A stretch of 64,000 nucleotides of DNA from Rhynchopus sp. YZ270_cl-10. Its lineage: Eukaryota; Euglenozoa; Diplonemea; Diplonemida; Diplonemidae. Under the pieces are notes generated by a model that worked only from the letters and a program-made list of their open reading frames with translations, was not told where the DNA came from and did no database searches. Positions 50,676-61,812 of this stretch are shown here, piece by piece. The stretch spans positions 1,302,001 to 1,366,000 of the forward strand of contig OZ037873.1 in NCBI GenBank assembly GCA_964035575.1, written 5' to 3'. Every line of letters starts with the position of its first letter. The stretch's first letter is position 1. The position numbers and the translations under genes are program-made.

Positions 50676-51953
50676 TATACATTGCGCTCTAATTAGATTA
50701 TTAGAGTCGGCAGTTAGAGTAAAAACTCTAACTGGACTCTAATGAGAGCATAATTAGGGTCTTATAAGAGGGTTAATAAGAGGGCACATCAACCAATGCT
50801 ATAGCCATTATCCCAGGGAGCATAGGCTATTAGCTGGTGCAAGAAATTCGACTTTGTAATCCAGAAAGTCTGTTCTCTGCTTGCAGAGGACTAGCCACAA
50901 GACAATATTGTTTGTTCCCCCAGAAAACCAGTGCACATTCACACTCCTTCTGGGTGCTCTTGTTGCCTTTTTAGCACAGGGATTGTGGCCCAGAGCATGC
51001 TCTTGAAGCATGGCAATTTAGTGTGTATGGGGCAGGGTGTTGTTTTGTTATGAATTCTCTTTGTTATAACATCTAAGTCAATCGCGGGTGGCGCGAAAAT
51101 TGTGGAAAACTTCACCCCAAACACCCTCAACAACGCCCGCCAAAAGGCGCCCCTTGTTGCTGGTAGTTGGTTCTCGTGTTTGATACCTGCACAGCATGCA
51201 TTCCTCTGAGTCCAACGCATGTTTGCCCTGTCTGCGGCGTTGCACCGAAGGTGCACGAAGAGTTTTTGCGGTGTCGCATTCCCTCATGTGTGGGTCACTC
51301 ACACTTGAGGTCATGTGCCACTGCGCGGGTCTGGGTACCTGGGCACCCATAGCTGAGAATAAGCCGGGTCCCGAGTCCCGGGTACTAGGTCAGTAGGACT
51401 AGGACTAGGACCCCACCCTCCCGCGACCGGGTCTTCGACCCGCTTTCAGGCGGACCCACAGTGCCTTCACATATTGTCCGGCTGAGAATAACCGGGTCCG
51501 GGTCCCCAAGTCTTATTCTCAGCTATGTGGGTACCTAGGCACCTGGGTCCTACAGAGGAACCTTAGGCATAGTGTGCAGACGAACATTTTTGGTTCGTCG
51601 ACGAACAAAATGTTCGTCGGTTTTGTTCGTCGATGTTCGTCGACGAACATCGACGAACAATTTTTTTTTCCCCCCCCACGACGAACATCGACGAACATTT
51701 TGTTCGTCTGCACACTATGCTTAGGGGAACCGGTTCCTTGAGGCGTTTGCACCTACAAGAAGCCTGTTGTTATACTCTAATTAGACTATATTTAGAGTGT
51801 AGTTAGAGTCTAAATATGTTCTAACTGCACTCTAATTATAGTCTAATTAAAGAAAAGAGACTCTAATTATACTCTAACTGGACTCTAACTGACTCGGCCC
51901 AAAATCCCAGACTCTAATTATACCCCAATACTCTAATTAGAGCGCTATGTATA
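50676..51953 (-). mobile_element. CTAATTAGAGT TIR element, copy 3
   Basis: Complete copy in reverse orientation to copy 1. It runs from TATACATTGCGCTC at 50676 to GAGCGCTATGTATA at 51953. Flanks read ACTAAA (50670-50675) and ACTAAT (51954-51959), a 6 bp duplication with one mismatch, agreeing in length with copy 1. The core follows copy 1, except for a 154 bp foldback element inserted at 51567. It interrupts the duplicated spacer downstream of L5. Confidence 0.85.
51567..51720. mobile_element. 154 bp foldback element of CGACGAACAT repeats
   Basis: Perfect 20 bp inverted ends starting GCATAGTGTGCAGACGAACA; the arms repeat CGACGAACAT around a T/C centre. Flanked by TTAG (51563-51566 and 51721-51724). 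Copy 1 of the host element has the empty site (CCTTAGGGGAACCGG on its reverse strand, near 1545), so the boundaries and 4 bp duplication are direct observations. No gene. Confidence 0.85.
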
Positions 51954-51965
51954 ACTAATTATTTG

Positions 51966-52095
51966 TTAAATTATATACCGGCAATTTAACTCAGTGAGTT
52001 GCGCACTCGTTCACGAATCCCACTCGCTGCGCTCGCGGGATTAGTACACTCGTGACCCACAACTCCCTGCGTTAAATTGTGAGGATATAATTTAA
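51966..52095. repeat. 130 bp imperfect palindrome
   Basis: Arms of about 65 bp start TTAAATTATATACCGG and end GGATATAATTTAA, with a GCTGCGCTCGCGGGA centre. It starts 12 bp after element copy 3, in a stretch absent from the sister spacers, so it is probably another small insertion or foldback remnant. Confidence 0.6.
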
Positions 52096-52115
52096 CGGTA
52101 ACTATAAGTTATTAT

Positions 52116-53620
52116 ATTTCAAATGTGCACTACATCGCACATTGTTTCAAACTTTTTTTAAATTTTTGTTTACGCACACTACTTTCTGGGCGGAAAGTGT
52201 CACGTCGTTCACTCACCCAACCGTGCTCAACACCACCACCCAACAGGTGATTTTTAGTGTGTGTGGAAGCGTCAACGCATCCAACAACTACAAGAAGGGG
52301 GGTGAGGGAACGACAAGTGGCACTTTCAAGTGCCTGCGTCTGCCGATGAACGTTGAGGCGTTTGCACTTCCAACGTCTTTTTTATTTTTCCACATTTTCC
52401 ACTCACCTATGGATGGAAAGTAGGGGCAGCAGGTCCGGAGTGCGAAGACTAGATCCCTTGGCATGATGATGGACCCAGGTGAGTGACGCCACCTCCTCTT
52501 CAGCGAGTTGGGGGTCGCAAGGATCGCTTGAGATCCTCGCTCCCCCCGTTGGTATAGGATGAGCAGCAATTCAAAGCACACACGAACCCTAGCCACTGCA
52601 GTGCCGCAAACCGTTCGTAATGGTAACAGGCGCACTGAGTTTCCGAAAGTTGGAATCTCAGACGAAACGTCGTCATACCACCATAGACACAGGCTTGGCG
52701 GTATCTGACAGTGGACAGGGTGGGCGTAGTTTGTGGTTAAACTTTGTACCTTGATTTTATTGGCACGAATTACCTTCGGGAAACTAATATCAATCCACAC
52801 ACACATTGGGGACGTATTCTGCGCAAGAATTACCCCTATTAGTTATCAAACGCACACCCACACACACATACTGTGAAAGCCAAAACAGAAATGAAGCTTG
52901 CAAAATGATAGTGGAGGTTTTTTCGTTGTGTTTTGTGCTCCCCCCTCACCACACACTTCGTACACAAAACTCTATTTTCGTTGGCAATCTTGTTTTGCGC
53001 AAAGTCTTCCGCAGTTTACAAACGTTTTTCCCACCCACCCACCCTCCAACAAAAAGTAAACACACACACACGTGCTGACCATCTCCCCCATCCCTATCGC
53101 ATTCCCCCTTATTTTCTTGTTCTGAAATACTTGTCTCTTTTTCTTGCTCTGACATACTCTGTGCTTGCGGAACCCTCTTGAGGGCGATGCAACCAACCTT
53201 GGTTTGGTTTTTCCTTGGCATGAGCACAGAGTATGGTACGGTTGCGGAACCCTCTTGAGGGGGACGCACCAACCTTTGGATCTGTCATCCTTGGCATGCG
53301 TGTACAGTTGTTTTGCTTTTCCCCTTTTTCTGCCCCCGTTATTTTTGCTCTCGTTTTTTGAGAAATATAGTAAAATTAAAGTCCTGTGTGACTGCCGGTA
53401 TCACTTGTGATAGAGTTTCCATGGATAGACATGAAAGGGGCAGCACATAGGTGGTTCTGTGCCGTTTTTTTCCACAGAACCGACACGTGGGGCAAAGCTT
53501 TATTTTGATGAAAATGTACGTGAAAAACAAAGCCACCCCTTCCCTTCCCAATAATGTTTTTCTGTCAGCAACCTCCACCCACCGTCTCCTCCGAAAATCC
53601 GCTTCAGCGGAGCAGCCACC
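52116..53620 (+). repeat. Lipase downstream repeat unit R5, right part
   Basis: Continues the unit broken after 50494. It has AAATGTGCACTACATCGCAC, CGATGAACGTTGAGGCGTTT, the conserved block (52403-52740), the GGGGACGTATTCTGCGCAAG motif, then a jump straight to GAAAGCCAAAACAGAAATG (52873). The two 300 bp tandem segments and the CCGAGTCTCGG hairpin present in R4 and R6 are therefore missing. The twin GCGGAACCCTC module and the CGGTATCACTTGTGATAGAG segment follow, then the 5' flank of L6. Confidence 0.75.
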
Positions 53621-53844
53621 CTGCGTGTTGGGACATCAAATAGAGCTTACCTTCTTTGATGTTGTTGTGTTCGTTGCAGCAATGCGCTGCTCTTAGGACA
53701 GAATACAGGTCGTCTTTCCTCAGGCGTTGCCTGGTAGGCCGGGACTGCCACGAACCCTCTCTTTGACACTCACCACACCACCCATCAGATTATTGTGTAT
53801 TGTACACAAAGTGTGGTTCGGCTGACAACAGAAGAGTAAACACT

Positions 53845-54787
53845 ATGACCATGTTGAAGCTTGCTGTGCTCATGGCTGCTGCCGTTGTGTCGGCCGCTGA
53901 CAACATCCTGCCTGCCGACCTTGAGGCACAGGCAGAGTACCATCTCTATCATGCGTACGGTGCGTACTGCCCATCCGAGGATCTCAAGAGCTGGAACTGC
54001 AAGTGGTGCAAGAAGATCGGCCTTGAGAAGATGTACGGAGTGTCGACGAAGGACGATGGCGAGCACGACGGCCAAGCCTACGTCATGCGCGACGACAGAT
54101 CGCAGATCGTTGTCAGCTTCCGTGGATCGTACAACATCCCAAACTGGATCTCGAACTTGACCTTCAAGAAGGTGGGCCTGAAGTGGGCAGGTGCACCCTC
54201 AGACATCAAGGTGCACCAGGGCTTCCTGGAGGAGTACGAGACGATGCAGGAGGACGTGAACACGTGGGTGGCAGAGGCCGTGGAGGACTGCCCGAACTGC
54301 ACTCTGCACGTCACCGGACACTCTCTGGGTGGTGCGGAGGCAGTGCTGTGTGTGGTGGACCTGCGTCTGCAGGGGTACAAGCCTGAGATGTGGAACTTCG
54401 GACTTCCACGTGTTGGAGACAAGAAGTTTGCTGAGTGGTTCGACGCTGCGACGAAGGCAAACGACCAGACTGTGTACAGGATGGTGGAGAGATACGACGT
54501 TGTGCCGCACCTGCCCCTGCGTGCGATGGGCTTCCACCACATTGCCACCGAGGTTTGGCACAGAAACGTCAAAAGCATTAAGTCGAACACGTACGTGGTG
54601 TGCGACGGCAGTGGCGAAGACAAGGAGTGCTCCCGCTCGCTTCGTCCTCTGCAGAAGAACATCATTGACCACTTGGTATGTCTTCTTGCCATGTTCACCT
54701 TTTAAGTGTTCTAATTTGTTGTCCCAATATTACTACCACTTCACCACTTTACAGCGGTACATGAACATCTGCTTTGGCTGTTTTTAA
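53845..54787 (+). CDS. Secreted class 3 lipase L6
   Basis: Exons 53845-54675 and 54755-54787 (79 bp intron, phase 0) give 287 residues. Almost identical to L4 over the coding region, including flanks, so this is the youngest pair. Signal peptide, GHSLGG, YDVVPHLPL and FHHIATEVW are all present; the last exon is RYMNICFGCF. Compared with L4, SWNCKWC replaces SWDCKWC, and the intron is 61 bp shorter because the segment with the alternative PSMFLVDVGE-type reading is gone. Confidence 0.93.
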
Positions 54788-57356
54788 GTAAGTCACAGCT
54801 TCTTCATGTGCACTGCAACCTGCTCCAAGGCGTACATGAGTAGATTCATGTGACAAGCCGTTCGTGCCCGATCCTGCCTTGAGTCGTTCAGAAACACAAC
54901 TACACACACAAATGAGTTCTAGACATGCAGTTGTTCTTATCTTCTTTTATCTTTTTCTTCGCTTCTTCTCTCTTCTCGCTGCATGATACAGAACATATTA
55001 ACACGATCTTTGTTTTTATTTTCCTTTGTTCTTGGTTTTATTTCCAAATGTGCACTGCATCGCACATTGTTTCAAACGTTTTTATCTTAGTTTTTTTTTC
55101 AAGTGCCTGCGTCCGCCGATGAACGTTGAGGCGTTTGCACTTCCAACGTCTTTTTGATTTTTCCACATTTTCCACTCACCTATGGATGGAAAGTAGGGGC
55201 AGCAGGTCCGGAGTGCGAAGACTAGATCCCTTGGCATGATGATGGACCCAGGTGAGTGACGCCACCTCCTCTTCAGCGAGTTGGGGGTCGCAAGGATCGC
55301 TTGAGATCCTCGCTCCCCCCGTTGGTATAGGATGAGCAGCAATTCAAAGCACACACGAACCCTAGCCACTGCAGTGCCGCAAACCGTTCGTAATGGTAAC
55401 AGGCGCACTGAGTTTCCGAAAGTTGGAATCTCAGACGAAACGTCGTCATACCACCATAGACACAGGCTTGGCGGTATCTGACAGTGGACAGGGTGGGCGT
55501 AGTTTGTGGTTAAACTTTGTACCTTGATTTGATGAGCACGAATTACCTTCGGGAAACTGATATCAACCCACCCACACACACACATTGGGGCCATATTCTG
55601 CATAAGAATTACCCCTATTAGTTATCAAACGCACACCCACACCCAAACCCTCGCCCAAACCCTCACCCTCCCCCACACACACATACTGTAAACTTGTTTT
55701 AAGTAGCTTTGCTACGCCAGGGGGGTCTCTCGGATAAAGTACTTGGTGAACAGGAAGAACTTTTTTATTTTTTTATTTCGCGTGCCGTTTATCTATTGCT
55801 ACGTGCCTTTTGTTGTTATTGCTTAACACTTGCTTCGGCAAGGTTGGTTGAGGACGTTACAGAGAAAGCTCGCCACAACACCTTCCTTATTATCAGGATT
55901 TTTGTGTTGTTGTGTTTTCCCAGTCTCGCCCACATGACCACATACCTCACCGCTGTTTTGTGGGTGTTTCAAACCAAGAAAGATCTTTCCCCCATATTTT
56001 ATCCTCAAGAGACCCGCCACACACCCACACCCACACACATACTGTAAACTTGTTCAAGTAGCTTTGCTACACCAGGGAGAGTCTCTATGATAAAATATCT
56101 AGTGAAAAAGAAAGTTTGTCCTTTTCTCTCTTGTTTTTATTTCGCGTGCCGTTTATCTATTGCCACGTGCCCTTTGTTGTTATTGCTTAACACTTGCTTC
56201 GGCAAGGTTGGTTGAGGACGTTACAGAGAAAGCACACCACACCACCTTCCTTCATCAGGAGTTCTTGTGTTGTTGTGTTTTCCCAGTCTCGCCCTCATGA
56301 CACCCGCACACACACCCTTTGTTTTTTCAAATTTGGTTCAACATAATCTTGTTCAATGCATGGTGATTCTTTCAGTACCGAGTCTCGGTGTGAAAGCGTG
56401 GCCAGAACAGACCTATTATTTTTTGTGTTCCTCCCCTCCACGTGTGCTTTCTGGGAAGTTTTCAAAAATAAAAGTTAAGAACAACAACCTTCTTTTGCAT
56501 TATTTTCCAGTTTTGTGCACAAAAAGTATTCCTCTCGTTTTCCCCCACCCTGCATTTTTTGCTGTGAGGAGAAAGCCAAAACAGAAATGAAGCTTGCAAA
56601 ATGATAGTGGAGGTTTTTTCGTAGTGTTTTGTGCTCCCCCCTCACCACACACTTCGTACACAAAACTCTATTTTCGTTGGCAATCTTGTTTTGCGCAAAG
56701 TCTTCCGCAGTTTACAAACGTTTTTCCCACCCACCCACCCTCCAACAAAAAGTAAACACACACACACGTGCTGACCATCTCCCCCATCCCTATCGCATTC
56801 CCCCTTATTTTCTTGTTCTGAAATACTTGTCTCTTTTTCTTGCTCTGACATACTCTGTGCTTGCGGAACCCTCTTGAGGGCGATGCAACCAACCTTGGTT
56901 TGGTTTTTCCTTGGCATGAGCACAGAGTATGGTACGGTTGCGGAACCCTCTTGAGGGGGACGCACCAACCTTTGGATCTGTCATCCTTGGCATGCGTGTA
57001 CAGTTGTTTTGCTTTTCCCCTTTTTCTACCCCCGTTATTTTTGCTCTCGTTTCTTCAAAAATAAGACTAAAAGTCCTGTGTGACTGCCGGTATCACTTGT
57101 GATAGAGTTTCCATGGATAGACATGAAAGGGGCAGCACATAGGTGGTTCTGTGCCGTTTTTTTCCACAGAACCGACACGTGGGGCAAAGCTTTAATTCCC
57201 TCTTTATTTTGATGAAAATGTATGTGAAAACAAAGCCGCCCCTCCCTTCCCAATCATATTTTTCTGTCAGCAACACCCACCCACCAACCCTCTTCTTCCT
57301 ACCAAAAGCCACTTCAGCGGAGCAGCCACCCTGCGTGTTGGGACATCAAATAGAGC
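54788..57356 (+). repeat. Lipase downstream repeat unit R6
   Basis: Same order as R4: the conserved block (55181-55520), the GGGGCCATATTCTGCATAAG motif, both 300 bp segments (about 55685-55985 and 56040-56310), the CCGAGTCTCGG hairpin, the twin GCGGAACCCTC module (56865-56975) and the CGGTATCACTTGTGATAGAG segment. It then runs into the L7 5' flank, cut at ATAGAGCTTA (57359) by a large insertion. Confidence 0.75.
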
Positions 57357-58596
57357 TTAAAAGGGGCCCCAAATACACGCATGCGGCTAAATAGTACCTA
57401 TTTTCCAGATTTTCCTTAACCTAAATAGACAAATTTACCTGTTTTTATTACCTTGTGGTTTTCCCATTTTTCACATTTTCGAGGCAGGGTACCACCCAAA
57501 AGCGGTGTTTCTTGCATTTTTGGGCCAATCCCAGCCTGTGTTGGGGTCACTTTAAAAAAATGGCCAAAATTTTCATCACTTAAATTTTCGGGAAGTGCCA
57601 AGTATCTAGTTTGCAGTAACTTTTGGCATTATGTTTTTGTGGGGATTTGTCCTCTGGCGGGGGTAGGGGTTGTATATCTACCGACGGGTTGTAGAGAGTA
57701 GAGCATTCACCTCACTGTTGCAGGTTATTTCGAAAAAAATGGACAAGTTCATGGTTGATACAAATTTTGGCCATTACCACCAGCGAGTTGCTTCACAGGG
57801 TAAAATGTAACTATGATTCTGGGCCACCGCCCCCTCCAAATGCAAAAAGGTCCCAAACCCGGGCGCGCTACGGGCGACCTTTTTGCAGCTTTGGTCAAAG
57901 TTGTATTTTTCGGCTGCAAAATGCAGGCGAAGATATTCGGACCTCTATTTTTTTGCGGAGCAAAAAAATGATATTGATGGCGCCGCAGGCGAAAAAAAAT
58001 TAGGGTACAGTGTAAAAATGCAGCTTTTACACCACAGAGCCACTCAAAGATTGAAATTCCCCTCATAAAAAAGCAGGTATTTTTTTCCTGCCCCCCTATT
58101 TTTCCCGTATACAAAAACAGGTAAATTTATTTTACCTTCCCCCTTTATACATACTTGGACCGCCCGAAATATATTTCGGGCGAATTCGGGCGGATTTTTC
58201 GGGCGCGGATCCCGAGCGCCCGAAATGTGCCCGAAATATATTTCGGGCGTTTTAAAGGGAATTTATACGTAATTCGGGCGAATTCGGGCGCATTTCGGGC
58301 GAATTCGGGCGATTTCGGGCAGATTCGGGCGAATTCGGGCGCACAACCAGTATCTTATGTGTGTTGGGAAGCATGCTATCAGTGTAAAAATCTAACGCTT
58401 TATTTGAAAGATTGGCACAAAATTTGTTCAAAGAAAAACAAGTAATTGCTATCGGAAAAAAAACCGGGTGTGCTGTGGAACTCCACTCTGAAAAAAATAT
58501 AATCTACAACACGCCCAGCATTCTGCTCTTCTGCAGGTATGCTAAAACGCTCTTCGTACGCTGCTGAACCCACTGGGATGCCTGCATCTGAAACTT

Positions 58597-58860
58597 TTAA
58601 ACAGTGCGGCTGTCCTCTTCGTCCAGCACCATCTGCTCGATCGCGTTATTGGACGTAGTCTCGGCAGGCTCGATAACCATTCGCTCGGGCGGCCTCGGCA
58701 TGTTCCAGCTCGTAGTCGTCCACAGGCTCCCACGCATCGTCGTCGTCATCAGAGCAGTGCGGAAGGAACACATAATGCACAGACGACAACACGTCGTCGA
58801 TCGCACCAGGCATCGTCACATCAGCACCTCCAGAAAATCGCCAGGATGCTATGGTGGTTT
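58597..58860 (-). other. Possible coding remnant inside the 2.6 kb element
   Basis: GC-rich, codon-like stretch in an AT-rich element. One frame reads MPGAIDDVLSSVHYVFLPHC followed by five Asp and AWEPVDDYELEHAEA before a stop; an overlapping frame reads ETTSNNAIEQMVLDEEDSRT. Acidic and without a recognised motif. It may be what is left of the element's own gene or of a captured host exon. Confidence 0.25.
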
Positions 58861-59012
58861 CGAAAATCGCGCGGAGTTATCCACAGCACACCCCATTTTT
58901 TTTCTTAGCAATTAGTTGTTCTTGTTATTATTGTTTTCCCCACCCTTCCTTCAACCCGATCAGTTCGTATTGTTTTCGCGAAAACATGAAATTACACATT
59001 TCAAGAGAACAA

Positions 59013-60174
59013 AAAATTAAAAAGGGTTCGCCCCCTCAATGGGACGCCGGAAACCATAATTCCTCAGTGTCAGCCGCATCATTTCAATGAAACCAAAAAG
59101 TGGCTTATTTGCATTTTTGGGCTCCGCCCGTGCAGCGGTGGGGTCATTTCGGAAAATTGGACAATTTTTTGACCACTTAAATTTTGAGAAATATGAGCCC
59201 GGTTCCTTATACGTGGGGCCCATTTTTGGCCAAAATTTTTCTCAAAATCGACGAAATTAAAATTAGACCCCTTACCCCCCCCCAGAATCATTTCAATACA
59301 CTACCTGTATTGGTTGCTGACGCGTGTATACAGGAAGGTTGGGAAAATTAAAAAGGGTTCGCCCCCTCAATGGGACGCCGGAAACCATAATTCCTCAGTG
59401 TCAGCCGCATCATTTCAATGAAACCAAAAAGTGGCTTATTTGCATTTTTGGGCTCCGCCCGTGCAGCGGTGGGGTCATTTCGGAAAATTGGACAATTTTT
59501 TGACCACTTAAATTTTGAGAAATATGAGCCCGGTTCCTTATACGTGGGGCCCATTTTTGGCCAAAATTTTTCTCAAAATCGACGAAATTAAAATTAGACC
59601 CCTTACCCCCCCCCAGAATCATTTCAATACACTACCTGTATTGGTTGCTGACGCGTGTATACAGGAAGGTTGGGAAAAAAGTGGCTTATTTGCATTTTTG
59701 GGCTCCGCCCGTGCAGCGGTGGGGTCATTTCGGAAAATTGGACAATTTTTTGACCACTTAAATTTTGAGAAATATGAGCCCGGTTCCTTATACGTGGGGC
59801 CCATTTTTGGCCAAAATTTTTCTCAAAATCGACGAAATTAAAATTAGACCCCTTACCCCCCCCCAGAATCATTTCAATACACTACCTGTATTGGTTGCTG
59901 ACGCGTGTATACAGGAAGGTTGGGAAAAAAGTGGCTTATTTGCATTTTTGGGCTCCGCCCGTGCAGCGGTGGGGTCATTTCGGAAAATTGGACAATTTTT
60001 TGACCACTTAAATTTTGAGAAATATGAGCCCGGTTCCTTATACGTGGGGCCCATTTTTGGCCAAAATTTTTCTCAAAATCGACGAAATTAAAATTAGACC
60101 CCTTACCCCCCCCCAGAATCATTTCAATACACTACCTGTATTGGTTGCTGACGCGTGTATACAGGAAGGTTGGG
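59013..60174. repeat. Four-copy tandem array, 331 + 331 + 250 + 250 bp
   Basis: Units start at 59013, 59344, 59675 and 59925. The first two are full length (AAAATTAAAAAGGGTTCGCC start). The last two lack the first 81 bp or so and begin AAAAAAGTGGCTTATTTGC. The shared parts look identical by eye, so the array is very young. Each unit ends GTGTATACAGGAAGGTTGGG. Confidence 0.9.
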
Positions 60175-61079
60175 AAAAATTGAGCAAAAATTCCTAGTAG
60201 AACCCAACTTATATGAGTGCAGCTCTGTTAGCAGCCACGTATAAAACCGATTTCCCTAACAATTTACACTAAAATAGTACTAAAAACGTAAAAAGGCGAT
60301 TTTTCACGTTTTTGGGCATCTCCTGAGCAACTACAGGCCCGAAACACCCCGAGAATGGGTCAGAACCACCATGTGACCCGAAAATTCACAAAAATTCACC
60401 CTGAAATACGAAAAAATAGTGAAAACCCGGTTCATAGTGTGTTTTGGGTAGGAATAAGCAAATGATAGTCAGAAAACCCGTGACTTGGTGGTGATTCTCA
60501 CGGGCCTCCAAAGTGCACTCAGGTGTACAAAAGTTTTCGATTCTTGCTTATTTTGACAGATTTGGCATCAAATATTTCCAAATATAAAAAGTTTTTTGCG
60601 AAAATGAGTAGAACTCTACCTAGTCGGTTTTCACTACGGAAAAAGCGCCCGACTTCGGGCGCACAAAATCGCCCGAAATTCGCCCGAAATCGCCCGAAAT
60701 GCCCGAAATATATTTCGGGCGGTCCAAGTATGTTTATAAAAACAGGTAAATTCTTTTTTTATTCTGAAAACCTAAATAGTAAATATCTTTTAGCCTCACG
60801 CGTGCCCAAATAGGTTCTTTATTTGGGGTGGTTGCTCGACGAATAACAGAAGTTATTTGTAATCGAAGTTATTTGGGGGGGAAGTTATTTGGGCCAAAAT
60901 GCTGCCTTTTTGTTTTGTGGTGAGGAGTCTCTAAGGGGCTGGGATGGTTGGGGTGGAAAACAACAGCGACTACTCCATGTTTGTCGGGTCGAACAAGTAG
61001 GAAGTAGGGAGGAGAGGAGCCAGATGGCAACACCTCAAACAGTGGGTGAGGGAGGGGGTGCACAGTGCTCACTTCTTCT

Positions 61080-61487
61080 TCATGATGTCCATAATGGACA
61101 CCCCAGTGCGGCACGACAAGATGTGCTCCGCCGGAGCCCCTTCGCGGGCCTCTCAACGCTTGTGGGAGCCTTCCTCTTGCGGTCGCTGTTGCCCTCGGTG
61201 GATACGTTCTTCTCAATTGCAACCGTTCCTTTCTCACAAAGCAGCTGAAGGTGGGCTGCTTCTAGCTCGCACTGCGAGGCAATGGTCCTGGATGTCTGAA
61301 GAGCCTCTAGAAAAGTCCAACACGCACTCACAAAGAAACCCCTCTCCACAACACACCTGGTCCAATGCCGCTCCTTTCCCTGACAGACCTCGTTGTATCT
61401 GACGTCATCCTTCCACACCTCTGCGAGGTTGATCAGGTCTTCTTTGTTCACCTTTCTGCAAAATTTTTCTGGAGGATTGTATTCTTC
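61080..61487 (-). other. Unassigned open frame near the right end of the 4.2 kb insertion
   Basis: The minus strand is open for about 135 codons. It includes EEYNPPEKFCRKVNKEDLIN, LAEVWKDDVRYNEVCQGKE and FVSACWTFLEALQTSRTIAS, with a basic patch (SDRKRKAPTSVERPAKGLRR) near its end. Composition is gene-like (GC-rich in an AT-rich element), but I recognise no domain and see no start in good context. It may be an exon of the element's own protein or host DNA carried along. Confidence 0.35.
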
Positions 61488-61812
61488 TGGGGCGGGGGGA
61501 GCGGGGCGGGTTCTTCATCTCCGTCGGCTCCCTGACTCCCACCGGTTGTTGTTGTTGGCAGTAGCATCTTAAAAAAGGTGGTGGGGGGGAACTTATTTGT
61601 CCCCTTTACCTTCTTTGATGTTGTTGTGTTTGTTGCAGCAATTCGCTGCTCTTAGGACAGAATACATGTCGTCTTTCCTCAGGCGTTGCCTGGTAGGCCG
61701 GGGACTGTCACGAACCCTCTCTTTGACCCTCACCACACCACCACACCACCCATCAGATTATTGTGTATTGTGCACAAAGTGTGGTTCGGCTGACAACAGA
61801 AGAGTAAACACT

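Larger units (their letters stand above)
58149..60733. mobile_element. 2.6 kb TIR element with TTCGGGCG-repeat ends
   Basis: Perfect 33 bp inverted termini begin ACATACTTGGACCGCCCGAA, with arrays of TTCGGGCG-type units inside both ends (to about 58345, and from about 60645). Flanked by TTAT (58145-58148 and 60734-60737). Contents are a possible remnant coding stretch on the minus strand (58597-58860) and the 331/250 bp tandem array. It is nested within the 4.2 kb insertion. Confidence 0.85.
57360..61605. mobile_element. 4.2 kb composite insertion in the L7 5' flank
   Basis: In the L4 and L6 flanks, CATCAAATAGAGCTTACC runs on without a break. Here the sequence stops at GAGCTTA (57359) and resumes TTACCTTC at 61606, leaving TTA on both sides. 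The ends are weak inverted repeats (AAAGGGGCCCCAAATA against AAGGGGACAAATAAG). Inner sequences (ACAGGTAAATTTA, GGCTAAA) also recur inverted near both ends. The element contains a GCGGAGCAAAAAAATG...GGCGCCGCAGGCG block shared with the hAT-like element at 11140, a nested 2.6 kb element and short minus-strand open frames of unknown origin. No transposase is recognised, so the superfamily is unassigned. Confidence 0.8.

Noticed and set aside
47463-55603. 173-codon minus-strand frame repeated in three lipase spacers
   Set aside because: The copies are nearly identical by recent duplication, so the shared frame is not evidence of selection. No family match, and the 63 kb copy is cut in half.
59013-60174. 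CRISPR-like array
   Set aside because: Units are 250-331 bp, directly adjacent with no unique spacers, in a eukaryotic transposon; this is a tandem satellite.
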